Source: Sinanaerobacter sp. ZZT-01 (GTDB lineage Bacteria > Bacillota > Clostridia > Peptostreptococcales > Anaerovoracaceae). From it: DNA of 64,000 bases. Below the pieces are notes generated by a model, which searched no databases, was not told where the DNA came from, and worked only from the letters and a program-made list of their open reading frames with translations. Shown piece after piece: positions 25,968 to 34,010 of this stretch. The position numbers and the translations under genes were made by a program. Each line of letters opens with the position of its first letter. The stretch's first letter is position 1. The DNA lies in assembly GCF_035621135.1 (NCBI RefSeq), contig NZ_CP141728.1, positions 558,001 to 622,000 of the forward strand, written 5' to 3'.

Positions 25968-26600
25968 TTACTTTTTTGACCTCTGAATCATGGAAACGAC
26001 TTCCTGACGGGTCGTATATCCGCCCGGCCTGCTCCCGTCGGTATACCCTAATCCTTGTGCATCGCTCCAAACTTCTTGAAAGCATTCTGCCACCTTGCTT
26101 TCTCTGCCCTCTAAAATTTGCTTTATTTCCTCTTTTACAATTTTTCTCGTCTCTTCTTCCGTCAAATCTTCCACCTTCTTTACAATGTTTTTTAGATAAG
26201 GCTCCGGATCAATTCGCAGCCCGCCTACAATTAGCTCTAAGTGTAAATGCATCGCCATGTTTCGAATTGTCTTTGTGCTGGCTCCCATCAGCCCGATTGG
26301 CTGTCCTGCCTGTACTTTTTCCCCCACTCTTAACGGTGATTTCGTTTTTAAATGCTGATACAGCGTTTTAAAATTTCCGTGATCTATGATAACTACCCAG
26401 CCACGGGTATTATTCCAGTAATTGTTCGATATCGTCCCATCGGCGACGGACAAGATCTCTGTTTCAGCCTTCGAAAAATTCCTGCCAAGATCAATACCTC
26501 TATGGTAAGTACTGGCACCTTCTAACCCTGTATTTCTGAATCCGAACCGGCTGGTAATCCGCAAGGGAAAAACTGGCAGGCTGTTAAACTGTATTTTCAC
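25968..26600 (-). CDS. M23-family peptidoglycan endopeptidase (lysin)
   Basis: A 210-residue LytM/M23 metallopeptidase. YHRGIDLGRN contains the HxxxD zinc pair, VVIIDHGNFKTLYQHL follows, and MAMHLHLELIV gives the HLH zinc/catalytic motif. No signal peptide, so export depends on the holin. The C-terminal 60 residues (LTEEETRKIVKEEIKQILEG, then TDGSRPGGYTTRQEVVSMI) include a short S-layer-like or spore-cortex-type repeat that may bind wall. It lies 3 bases from the XhlA-like gene. Confidence 0.9.
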   Translation of the reverse strand: MKIQFNSLPVFPLRITSRFGFRNTGLEGASTYHRGIDLGRNFSKAETEILSVADGTISNNYWNNTRGWVVIIDHGNFKTLYQHLKTKSPLRVGEKVQAGQPIGLMGASTKTIRNMAMHLHLELIVGGLRIDPEPYLKNIVKKVEDLTEEETRKIVKEEIKQILEGRESKVAECFQEVWSDAQGLGYTDGSRPGGYTTRQEVVSMIQRSKK

Positions 26601-26628
26601 TTTTCCTCCTTCCCCCTTTTGAGAAAAG

Positions 26629-26663
26629 AAAAAGCGAAGGAGATTGAAATTCCTTCGCTTTTT
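26629..26663. terminator. bidirectional terminator inside the tailocin run
   Basis: AAAAGCGAAGGA pairs with TCCTTCGCTTTT around a 9-base loop, with T-runs on both sides. It separates the tail-fibre genes from the lysis genes, so the lysis genes may be expressed by read-through or from their own promoter. Confidence 0.8.
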
Positions 26664-26775
26664 TTCTTTTAAAATTTTAATTAAGCACTACTCTATCTTT
26701 CTACTAAATTACTTTAAGGCTACATAATTGTATAAAAAACACGCCATATTGCGTGCTGTTTAACAACTAATTAGT

Positions 26776-26883
26776 TTATTGAATAATACTCATTTCTTTT
26801 TTCACCGCTTCTAAATACCTTCCAGGAACTTCATCAATAGTATTTAATCCTGAATCAACTTTATATACCCATAGTTTGACCAT
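26776..26883 (-). CDS. XkdX-like small phage protein
   Basis: A 35-residue protein beginning MVKLWVYKVDSGLNTIDEVP. The pattern VKLWVYKVDSGLNTIDEVPG resembles XkdX-family proteins, which lie just after the tail fibre genes in PBSX-like phages. ATG 26883 follows TTGGAGGAGAAAATAA, a very good ribosome site, and overlaps the preceding 75-residue gene by 23 bases. Role unknown. Confidence 0.6.
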   Translation of the reverse strand: MVKLWVYKVDSGLNTIDEVPGRYLEAVKKEMSIIQ

Positions 26884-27088
26884 TTATTTTCTCCTCCAAT
26901 TTATCAATTCTTTGCAATGCCATGACTAACGCTTCTGCAATCTCATCTTTATCCATACTTGTAAATGTAGTCAATTCAGCAACAGATTCTAAATCTTCTA
27001 TAATAGGTTCATCTTCTTGTTTTGCTATTTGTTTATTTTCATAATACCATTTAGGACCCATTCTCAAATATTTTGATTTCAAAGTCAT
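26861..27088 (-). CDS. hypothetical phage protein
   Basis: A 75-residue protein that starts MTLKSKYLRMGPKWYYENKQ and ends in a predicted coiled coil (ALVMALQRIDKLEEKINGQ). Acidic centre. It lies between the first tail fibre gene and the XkdX-like gene, where PBSX-type phages carry a small accessory protein of this layout. No named family; the end supplies the ribosome site for the XkdX-like gene. Confidence 0.6.
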   Translation of the reverse strand: MTLKSKYLRMGPKWYYENKQIAKQEDEPIIEDLESVAELTTFTSMDKDEIAEALVMALQRIDKLEEKINGQTMGI

Positions 27089-27153
27089 TCACATCATGTC
27101 CATTATTTTCTATTTCAAGTTTTATCTTTTAAATATCCATAATTTACCTTATT

Positions 27154-28008
27154 TTAATTTGAATTTTCTAAGATTACTTTATATACATTTAAACTTGCTG
27201 TTCCTCCATATGTTGTATATGAAGATAAACCTAATACTTTTATATAATATTTACCAGTTAAATTTGAAATGTTTATAGCATTAACACCCCCATCTTTTGA
27301 TATTAAAAGGGACGCTACTTCTCCATTCTTTGACGCTGTATTATCATTTGATATAGCCATATAGTAGTCCACACCTGCTCTTGAACTACTTCCCGATCCC
27401 CTATCAAATTTCACATAATTAAATTCAGATAAGTCTACTTTATTAGCAGTGCAAAATCCAGCATATGCAGTTCCTGATGTAGGCATAAATGTATTTGAAG
27501 ACATTTTTTCATTTGTAATACTTCCTTCACATGGACTATACGACTCTATATATTCCCAAGGAACTACTTGTCCTGCATTAAATAAATCTTGAAATAGACC
27601 CTGTAATATTAGCCCCTCCAGCTTTGTTTTATCTTCTTTGCTCATCAACCCATTTATAATATTCGTTGCAATTGGAATATTATCTATCTTATTTGAAACA
27701 TTAGTAAGTTGTTCAGCCAATTCCTTACCCTGTACCGCATCCAACGCCTTACCCGGTACAGTTTCGTCAAGACTGTTAACCACTGTTACCGATGCTGGAA
27801 TTTGGTCTGTTGTTGCAATTGGTTTTTCGCCTATCTTTGGTGTGCCTGTGAAAACAGGATCGGTTATTGGTGCTTTGGAATCTGCTTTTTCGTTTAGATT
27901 TTTTAGTTCTGTGTCAATAATATCCATATTACCATTTTGAACCTCAACATCGTAAAAATCCGTTGATTCCGGCTTTGTCAGGTTATAATTTTTCGTTTTT
28001 CTACTCAT
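27154..28008 (-). CDS. tail fibre / receptor-binding protein, copy 3 (distal)
   Basis: A 284-residue fibre. Residues 1-35 (KTKNYNLTKPESTDFYDVEV) form the baseplate-attachment domain shared with the fibres at 28640-30094 and 30690-31496. The next 65 residues (ADSKAPITDPVFTGTPKIGE, ASVTVVNSLDETVPGKALDA) are a repeat-type shaft almost identical to the fibre at 30690-31496. From about 160 a different, probably carbohydrate-binding beta domain follows, ending YKVILENSN. No fibre-assembly gene of the 28194-28625 type follows this copy. Confidence 0.82.
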   Translation of the reverse strand: MSRKTKNYNLTKPESTDFYDVEVQNGNMDIIDTELKNLNEKADSKAPITDPVFTGTPKIGEKPIATTDQIPASVTVVNSLDETVPGKALDAVQGKELAEQLTNVSNKIDNIPIATNIINGLMSKEDKTKLEGLILQGLFQDLFNAGQVVPWEYIESYSPCEGSITNEKMSSNTFMPTSGTAYAGFCTANKVDLSEFNYVKFDRGSGSSSRAGVDYYMAISNDNTASKNGEVASLLISKDGGVNAINISNLTGKYYIKVLGLSSYTTYGGTASLNVYKVILENSN

Positions 28009-28017
28009 TATGCAATC

Positions 28018-28355
28018 ACCTCATTTCTTAATTTTTCATGTATGTATTTCAATCTGACTGAACTGTACACTCATCGTGTCAATGTCCGTCCAATATAAAA
28101 TTAAGTGCAACTGTTTTTACCTTTTTTGTGGTGTTTCAATTACACTTATATCGTACCAAAAACACGCTTGATTGCGTTTTTTAAGTTGCTTATTTAATTA
28201 CCATACACTTCTGTGTAAGCTCTAATCTTACACTCTTCAACGTAAGTATTGTATGTATCAAATGCGACTTTGCACTGCTCATTAGTCATGTCCGACAAAT
28301 ACTCTCTCATGATTTTGTTTTCTTCGTCATAACTGTACTTTTCGTGTATGTACTG
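28018..28355. repeat. 338-bp direct repeat, copy A
   Basis: Near-identical, without indels, to 30104-30441 (offset 2086). It covers the gap before the fibre gene at 27154-28008 plus the 3' half of the fibre-assembly gene. It begins with acctcatttcttaattttt, the codons for a C-terminal LRNEVIA as found in the DUF2313 gene at 31496, so the repeat carries a relic of that gene's end. Confidence 0.85.
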
Positions 28356-28625
28356 GATAGACAACGTATCATATCTCTGTTGTAGTTCTTCCAGTGTTGG
28401 TTTCAGCTCGTCTGATGGGGCATCATAGTATTTATAATGCTCACTAATCTTGATACCATCTTTATCATAGTCAGTAACAAGCTTTTTAAATTTTCTATTC
28501 TCAAACTCGTCACCAATTCCAATAGGTAATCCCTCACAGCAGATCGCTCCTGTTGATTTTGCAAAATCTTTGTCCGATACGATGACGTTGGTTATTTTAT
28601 TGTTTTCTATAATTGCATAATCCAT
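28194..28625 (-). CDS. tail fibre assembly-like protein, copy B
   Basis: A 143-residue protein from ATG 28625 (RBS GAGGGTGAATAGA). The N-terminal part (MDYAIIENNKITNVIVSDKD) is a beta domain typical of proteins following phage fibre genes. The C-terminal 53 residues, beginning YIHEKYSYDEENK, are nearly identical to the protein at 30280-30678. The variable N-terminal and constant C-terminal arrangement suits a fibre-specific chaperone or fibre-tip accessory protein. It directly follows the glycine-rich fibre gene. Confidence 0.65.
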   Translation of the reverse strand: MDYAIIENNKITNVIVSDKDFAKSTGAICCEGLPIGIGDEFENRKFKKLVTDYDKDGIKISEHYKYYDAPSDELKPTLEELQQRYDTLSIQYIHEKYSYDEENKIMREYLSDMTNEQCKVAFDTYNTYVEECKIRAYTEVYGN

Positions 28626-28639
28626 TCTATTCACCCTCT

Positions 28640-30094
28640 TTATCTATTAAAGCGTAACGCAACAACACCTTGATAGCCAGCTCCCTGCCCTCTATCATAT
28701 CCCCATTCATTATCTCCGGCAGAACCTCCACCAGAACCATAATATGTTGCTGATTTACCGCCTACACCTTGTCCAATTTCTTTTCCATCATTTAATTCCC
28801 CACCGGCACCTCCACCTTTCCGTCCACCATCACCGCCTAGAGTGTGTGTCTTATCACTATTGAAGGCTCCACCCGCACCTCCTCCTGCACTAGCTTGCAT
28901 TGACGAATCTCCAAAAATCCGCGTACTGGTTCCCTGTCCTTTACCAGCATTCTTACCACTACCGCCAGCTCCATTAGACCCACCAGCTCCACCTTCGCCA
29001 TTAGACAACCATCCTCCACCACCAGAACCGCCGTTAATACCATTACCACCCGGAGCAGTGATTGAATTAGTCCCTATATCCAAAGATGAACCACCACCAT
29101 TACGTACACCTTCACCAGCCGCACCACCTTGACCAATTACAGCTCGATAATAACTAGTCTTTATTTTAGATATTGGGTATGTGACATTTGTTACGTACCC
29201 TCCACCACCCCCTCCCAAACCTCTTTGTCCGGATGAACCACCACCAACAACACAAGCCTGAATATTACTAAAATAACTCAAAGCTCCCATATCAAGACTA
29301 CCTGAAACAGAGGATCTTAAAAACACATCTTTTACATAACCAAATGCATTAACAATAAGTATTTTGGTTCCAAGTGTCAAAGTAAAAGATTTATTCGTTC
29401 TTTCAAATGGCATATTTGGAACAACAGATTGTATTAATGTATAAGTCCCAAGAGGAACAAAGAACGTCTTATTTTGACTAACTCCATCGGTTGTAAACTT
29501 AAAATTTACACCAGTTCCAGATAACGTAAATCCATATTGTTGTGGCACCGGTGTATTAGTATCTGGATAACACAAATTAATCTGAATATAACTAACATTA
29601 TCAGCCATAACAAGACCACCAGCAATTTGTAACGCCTCATCCACAGACTCTACCCCACCGTATAATGCTTTTGTTTCTTCTGACAGTGTACTTAATTCTT
29701 TAATCTCATTAATAGCTCCCACCACTGTCTTATTACTTGCATTTAAAGCACTATCTGTTTTGGGTTGTAAATCCGATAAAGATGTTTTTACCCTCCCAAT
29801 TGCTGCCTCTACATTTGGTGTATCTCCTATTCCTAAGTCAGTTGCTAGCTGAGATGATATCTTTCTTGATTCTTCCATTATTTGTGCATCTGTTTTTCCA
29901 TTGATCTTTTCTGCATTATCTACAACGCCGTCACCGTTTTTGTCATAAGTAGACTTAGACATATCCCCCGCATTCTCATTCGCTTTTTTTAATTCCTCAT
30001 CGATAATATCCATATTACCATTTTGAACCTCAACATCGTAAAAGTCCGTTGGTTCCGGCTTTGTCAGGTTATAATTTTTCGTTTTCTTAGCCAT
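28640..30094 (-). CDS. glycine-rich tail fibre / adhesin, copy 2
   Basis: A 484-residue fibre. Residues 1-35 are the shared attachment domain (KKTKNYNLTKPEPTDFYDVE). A helical shaft up to about 165 and a beta domain to about 275 follow. From about 285 to the end there are dense GGG-rich motifs (GGGGGYVTNV, GGNGINGGSGGGGW, GGAGGSNGAGGSGKNAG), resembling polyglycine type II sandwich domains of phage receptor-binding adhesins such as the S16 Gp38 type. The C-terminus GYQGVVALRFNR is a common ending of glycine-rich fibre tips. The third fibre, 6 bases from its partner gene. Confidence 0.82.
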   Translation of the reverse strand: MAKKTKNYNLTKPEPTDFYDVEVQNGNMDIIDEELKKANENAGDMSKSTYDKNGDGVVDNAEKINGKTDAQIMEESRKISSQLATDLGIGDTPNVEAAIGRVKTSLSDLQPKTDSALNASNKTVVGAINEIKELSTLSEETKALYGGVESVDEALQIAGGLVMADNVSYIQINLCYPDTNTPVPQQYGFTLSGTGVNFKFTTDGVSQNKTFFVPLGTYTLIQSVVPNMPFERTNKSFTLTLGTKILIVNAFGYVKDVFLRSSVSGSLDMGALSYFSNIQACVVGGGSSGQRGLGGGGGGYVTNVTYPISKIKTSYYRAVIGQGGAAGEGVRNGGGSSLDIGTNSITAPGGNGINGGSGGGGWLSNGEGGAGGSNGAGGSGKNAGKGQGTSTRIFGDSSMQASAGGGAGGAFNSDKTHTLGGDGGRKGGGAGGELNDGKEIGQGVGGKSATYYGSGGGSAGDNEWGYDRGQGAGYQGVVALRFNR

Positions 30095-30103
30095 TATACA
30101 TTA

Positions 30104-30441
30104 ACCTCATTTCTTAATTTTTCATGTATGTATTTCAATCTGACTGAACTGTACAATCATCGTGTCAATGTCCGTCCAATATAAAATTAAGTGCAACTGT
30201 TTTTACCTTTTTTGTGGTGTTTCAATTACACTTATATCGTACCAAAAACACGCTTGATTGCGTTTTCTAAGTTGCTTATTTAATTACCATACACTTCTGT
30301 GTAAGCTCTAGTCTTACACTCTTCAACGTAAGTATTGTATGTATCAAATGCGACTTTGCACTGCTCATTAGTCATGTCCGACAAATACTCTCTCATGGTT
30401 TTATTTTCTTCGTCATAACTGTACTTTTCGTGTATGTACTG
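30104..30441. repeat. 338-bp direct repeat, copy B
   Basis: Partner of 28018-28355. The differences are a handful of substitutions (for example atcttacac/gtcttacac, gattttg/ggttttat). The coding part is the 3' half of the fibre-assembly-like gene at 30280-30678; the rest is non-coding relic DNA. Confidence 0.85.
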
Positions 30442-30678
30442 AATAGATAGTTCATCGTACTGCTGTATTTTCTCTTCATCGGTCAGTGGTGGCTTTTCTA
30501 TTTCAATCACATCTACTAATTGCCCATTTTCTACTACGAAATCATAGTGGGGATACAATCTCTGTATTTTGTTTGCTAAGTCTGATTCATCCTCAACCAC
30601 ATAGAGAGCTTTACCAGTCCAGTCTTCGTTGGGGTGCATTGAGTGTGTCTCAAACCCCTTATTGCTTAGTACAATCAT
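30280..30678 (-). CDS. tail fibre assembly-like protein, copy A
   Basis: A 132-residue protein (RBS TAGGAGGTTATAAA). N-terminal MIVLSNKGFETHSMHPNEDW and LANKIQRLYPHYDFVVENGQ differ from the paralogue at 28194-28625, while the C-terminal half YIHEKYSYDEENKTMREYL is shared almost residue for residue. It follows the fibre gene at 30690-31496 by 11 bases. The swapped N-terminus suggests specificity for its own fibre. Confidence 0.65.
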   Translation of the reverse strand: MIVLSNKGFETHSMHPNEDWTGKALYVVEDESDLANKIQRLYPHYDFVVENGQLVDVIEIEKPPLTDEEKIQQYDELSIQYIHEKYSYDEENKTMREYLSDMTNEQCKVAFDTYNTYVEECKTRAYTEVYGN

Positions 30679-30689
30679 TTTATAACCTC

Positions 30690-31496
30690 CTAAAAAAATG
30701 CAATCCAGCTGTATTGATAGTTGCCATGGTCCATAATGACGGATGGTGACACATTTGGCTTATCATGTGAAATAATCATTCCAGTACTTGTCCACTGCAG
30801 TTTCACGCTCGTAGTGTAGTAGTCGGCGGATGACGATACAGAAGCATGCGTGGCGGCATGCGTTGTAGGATAAACCCCTATTACTAAGTCCTCGGGTAGG
30901 GCACGACTTAAGTAATCCCCACTCACTAATGTACATGCTGTAACCATCAGCACTTTCGGTGTTACTCCTACGTAAATAATTCTTGATGTCCCATTTAACC
31001 CTGTGTATGATCCTGTTGCAATCCTAGTCTTGGTATTTGCAAGGTTTATATTTGACGTAATTAAATCCCTAGCTGCTTGTAACACCTTGTCTACATTTGC
31101 ATTATCAGTAGATAGTCCATAAGCTACTTTAACCGCTTCACTAACAGACATTGCAGTAGAATCTAAATTATCAACTTTATTAGTTACCTCGACAAGTTTT
31201 CCATCTAATTCCTTTCCCCTCACTGCATCCAACGCCTTACCCGGTACTGTTTCAGTTAGAGCATTAACCACCGTTACCGATGCTGGAATTTGGTCTGTTG
31301 TTGCAATTGGTTTTTCGCCTATCTTTGGTGTGCCTGTGAAAACAGGATCGGTTATTGGTGCCTTGGAATCTGCTTTTTCGTTTAGATTTTTTAGTTCTGT
31401 GTCAATAATATCCATATTATCATTTTGAAGCTCAACATTGTAAAAGTCCATTGGCTCCGGCTTTTTCAGGTTATAATTTTTCGTTTTCTTAGCCAT
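30690..31496 (-). CDS. tail fibre / receptor-binding protein, copy 1 (proximal)
   Basis: A 268-residue fibre whose first 95 residues are almost identical to the fibre at 27154-28008 (KTKNYNLKKPEPMDFYNVEL; PVFTGTPKIGEKPIATTDQ). The middle is a short helical shaft (VTNKVDNLDSTAMSVSEAV). The C-terminal domain from about 165 (GSYTGLNGTSRIIYVGVTPK) ends HGNYQYSWIAFF, a typical fibre-tip closing with an aromatic end. It starts 1 base from the DUF2313 stop and is the baseplate-proximal fibre. Confidence 0.82.
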   Translation of the reverse strand: MAKKTKNYNLKKPEPMDFYNVELQNDNMDIIDTELKNLNEKADSKAPITDPVFTGTPKIGEKPIATTDQIPASVTVVNALTETVPGKALDAVRGKELDGKLVEVTNKVDNLDSTAMSVSEAVKVAYGLSTDNANVDKVLQAARDLITSNINLANTKTRIATGSYTGLNGTSRIIYVGVTPKVLMVTACTLVSGDYLSRALPEDLVIGVYPTTHAATHASVSSSADYYTTSVKLQWTSTGMIISHDKPNVSPSVIMDHGNYQYSWIAFF

Positions 31497-32152
31497 TATG
31501 CAATCACCTCATTTCTTAAAAATCCATATGTGTAAGATGCTAATTTTGCGTGTGTAAATTTCTCTAAAGTTGAATGCTGGTTGTACTCCAAACTCAGATC
31601 AATTACCTCATTTCTCAAAAATTCATGTGTGTAAGATGCTAATTTTGCATGTGTAAATTTCTCTAAAGTTGAATGCTGGTTGTACTTCAAACTCAAATCA
31701 ATCACTAAATTTGCCGGTACAACCCTATGCAACAATAAATCTACATCATCGAAATTTGATTTCACAGTCAATGCTACCTTTACAATCAATTTATATTCAT
31801 CTTCTTTTAATTCAACCGTATAGCCACTTTTCCCGCAAATGGTTTCCAGTTGCTGTAAAAGCATACGATAACTATACGGAAGCTTTTCATTCAGTCTCGT
31901 TACAATGCGAAACTTTCTCTCTTCTAATAAGTCCGTACCTTTTGGCAAAATCTTTAAAATAGATTCCCACCGCTTTACACCGTTTTCTGTTGCAGATTCT
32001 ACATACTGATCGTCTGCGACAAGTTGTATCGCATGATACAGCTTCACCATCTCTGTCGTTTCTGCTTCGGTGAGTTCCTTAAATTCTAAAATCTCACCCA
32101 TAATCTGCGGTAAATAATTAACTAATTTTATTTTCCTATCCAGCGAACTCAC
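31496..32152 (-). CDS. DUF2313 (YmfQ/XkdU-like) baseplate protein with duplicated C-terminus
   Basis: About 218 residues from a GTG at 32152 that overlaps the end of the baseplate J gene. It matches the XkdU-like DUF2313 proteins that join fibres to the baseplate (KIKLVNYLPQIMGEILEFKEL, LEERKFRIVTRLNEKLPYSY). The last 66 residues are two 33-residue repeats (LSLKYNQHSTLEKFTHAKLA then LSLEYNQHSTLEKFTHAKLA). The encoding DNA is a 99-bp tandem repeat at 31506-31604 and 31605-31703. The GTG start is a guess; no strong ribosome site is seen. Confidence 0.78.
   Translation of the reverse strand: MSSLDRKIKLVNYLPQIMGEILEFKELTEAETTEMVKLYHAIQLVADDQYVESATENGVKRWESILKILPKGTDLLEERKFRIVTRLNEKLPYSYRMLLQQLETICGKSGYTVELKEDEYKLIVKVALTVKSNFDDVDLLLHRVVPANLVIDLSLKYNQHSTLEKFTHAKLASYTHEFLRNEVIDLSLEYNQHSTLEKFTHAKLASYTYGFLRNEVIA
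31506..31703. repeat. two tandem 99-bp repeats
   Basis: Units 31506-31604 and 31605-31703, both beginning acctcatttct on the plus strand. They keep the reading frame and double the C-terminal 33 residues of the DUF2313 protein. A shortened relative starts each 338-bp repeat. Confidence 0.85.
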
Positions 32153-33191
32153 CCCGTTTCGGAATACTGTCTGCATCCAGTACCAAATTCTTCTCTTCTC
32201 CATTGATTGCTGTTTTAGAAATATCTAGAATCCCGGGTATATTTAGAAGACGTGTTTCAATCTGGCTGACTCTTACAATCACCGTATCACTATCCGCCCA
32301 ATCCTGAGCTAATTCTGTTAAATATTGGTCAACTGTCTCAAACACATAATCTTTTACGTCATTCCATTCCCATCCATCTTGATAAGTGATCGCTGTCGAA
32401 ATAGGAATCACTGATTCTTTAACGCCTTCTACAGTAACGATATGACCAATGGGTGCAATGCCGAGTCCTTTCCCCTGATTTTGAATGGGATCTATCTCTG
32501 TTTGAACAATAGAAATCAATTCACTGCTTGGTTTTTGATATTCCGAATTAATCAGAACCAATTTTACGCTGCCACCTCCATTCCATGCCGGATAGACCTT
32601 CACGCCACCCACTCCGCTTATTGTAGAAACTTTTCCCTTGTAATCTTGAATGTTTCCTCCAAATGCTTTTGTATCCAGGCTGTCATAATATCTTTTTCTT
32701 AAATACTCCGTATCCTCTTCATCCTCACCGGGAACCAACAATTCTGTTAGTCTGGCAAAAGTCAGTCCTTTGATATAGTCAATTGGAATCAAATTTCCTG
32801 TTTTGCTGTTGCCGATTCTTCCTGCCGTTTCACACTGCATTTTATAAACTCCAGTTTCCATTTTTTCAATGGCAGTGTAATTTAATGTATCCAAGCTGAA
32901 TCGGTGTCCAATCGGTATATCTGTATTAAATTCTCCTTTTAGTATTGCTTGTGTTGCTTCGTATGGAACAATACCTCTTTCCGCTGCTCTCTTAATCAAA
33001 TACGTTCGGCTTGCTGTATCGGCAAAAGTTTCATTTAAAATAACATCTAACTGAATATAGGCATTTTTTAATTCTGCCGCTGCCGGCGCAAGTGCATCAT
33101 AAATGATTGATCCTTCTCTCTTGTCCACATTGTTTGACACCTGGTCAAGCATGCGCTTTAAAAGGGTCTCATAAGTAATGGATTCAAACAT
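32136..33191 (-). CDS. baseplate J-like protein (gp47/XkdT)
   Basis: A 351-residue baseplate wedge component. TYETLLKRMLDQVSNNVDKR and EGSIIYDALAPAAAELKNAY open the baseplate J family, and GGNIQDYKGKVSTISGVGGV with VYPAWNGGGSVKLVLINSEY is the conserved middle. It starts 1 base from the DUF2634 stop. In contractile particles it links the tube-end hub to the fibre arms. Length equals the usual XkdT size. Confidence 0.92.
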   Translation of the reverse strand: MFESITYETLLKRMLDQVSNNVDKREGSIIYDALAPAAAELKNAYIQLDVILNETFADTASRTYLIKRAAERGIVPYEATQAILKGEFNTDIPIGHRFSLDTLNYTAIEKMETGVYKMQCETAGRIGNSKTGNLIPIDYIKGLTFARLTELLVPGEDEEDTEYLRKRYYDSLDTKAFGGNIQDYKGKVSTISGVGGVKVYPAWNGGGSVKLVLINSEYQKPSSELISIVQTEIDPIQNQGKGLGIAPIGHIVTVEGVKESVIPISTAITYQDGWEWNDVKDYVFETVDQYLTELAQDWADSDTVIVRVSQIETRLLNIPGILDISKTAINGEEKNLVLDADSIPKRGEFAG

Positions 33192-33589
33192 TAATAACTT
33201 ACCTCCTTTTCCGCTTTCACATCTCCGAAAATGGTATGAACTGTAAATGAAACTAACATACTGCTTCTTTTGGTTTCAAAAGAAAAAGCATCTACGCTTA
33301 GAATCCTTTGATCCTGCGTCAATGCTTCTGTAATCCTTTGTTCCAATTCCGGTGCGATATAAACCATTGGCTTTCCAATTAATTCAGTGAGCTCTACACC
33401 ATAATTCCAGCTGTAAATGATGTAATTATAACGCTCCGTACTGAGAATTTTATAAACCGCCTGCTCCATCGCTTCCCTACCGTCTACAAATCCAAAAATC
33501 CGATTTTTAGAAATGTGATAGGTCTTGCTTGTTGATATGACATCGAGGGAAAAGTCCTGCCTCAAATCATCTGTTCGTTCTGGTATCAT
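33191..33589 (-). CDS. DUF2634 baseplate protein (XkdS-like)
   Basis: A 132-residue protein, the gp25-like XkdS of PBSX-type tails. LRQDFSLDVISTSKTYHISK and VYKILSTERYNYIIYSWNYG are characteristic. It contacts the sheath initiator and baseplate J protein. It overlaps the baseplate J start by one base and follows the DUF2577 gene by 4 bases. Length typical. Confidence 0.88.
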   Translation of the reverse strand: MIPERTDDLRQDFSLDVISTSKTYHISKNRIFGFVDGREAMEQAVYKILSTERYNYIIYSWNYGVELTELIGKPMVYIAPELEQRITEALTQDQRILSVDAFSFETKRSSMLVSFTVHTIFGDVKAEKEVSY

Positions 33590-33593
33590 CTCA

Positions 33594-34010
33594 TCACCCT
33601 ATCCTATCTAAAACAATAAATCTCTGTCCGCCCTGCATACGAATCATAATGACCTTTTCACCGCTTTGTAGTCCATTTAATACGCGGTATTTTTTTTTCC
33701 CTTTATACTCATGCTTATGTGCAGGTTCCCTATTTGTATTGGTCGTCCCGCTCCCACCGGAAGTACTGACACTATGGCTATGCTCATAAGCTCCAGACAG
33801 CTCTGTCTCGTGAAGCATCTCCATTTCTACGTCATAGTTCGTAACATTTCTTGCACATACCAGAAACGGCTCTTCCAGCAACAACTTCTGTTCTACCAAT
33901 ATTTCCAACGGATTTGTATTCTGCACGGTTCCATAAACGAGGTTTACGGGTTTTCCTTCTTCAAATGCATCAGAAGAAGCTTGTTTCATAATTTGAAGTA
34001 AGTTAGGCAC
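33594..34010 (-). CDS. DUF2577 protein (XkdR-like)
   Basis: A 138-residue baseplate-hub protein with a GTG start at 34010 placed behind GGAGGTGATTTTA inside the end of the XkdQ-like gene. NLLQIMKQASSDAFEEGKPV begins the domain; RVLNGLQSGEKVIMIRMQGG and QRFIVLDRIG end it. A His/Gly/Thr-rich loop (EHSHSVSTSGGSGTTNTNRE) resembles metal-binding spike loops of gpV-type tips. XkdR-equivalents form part of the central spike. Confidence 0.82.
   Translation of the reverse strand: MPNLLQIMKQASSDAFEEGKPVNLVYGTVQNTNPLEILVEQKLLLEEPFLVCARNVTNYDVEMEMLHETELSGAYEHSHSVSTSGGSGTTNTNREPAHKHEYKGKKKYRVLNGLQSGEKVIMIRMQGGQRFIVLDRIG

Noticed and set aside
28018-28193. Possible short peptide frame (…YWTDIDTMSVQFSQIEIHT) inside both 338-bp repeats
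   Set aside because: Preceded by a stop with no ATG; conserved only because the DNA repeat is recent. Treated as relic DNA.
28842-29132. 96-codon proline-rich plus-strand frame
   Set aside because: Pure shadow of the glycine-rich fibre gene on the minus strand (Gly codons read as Pro).
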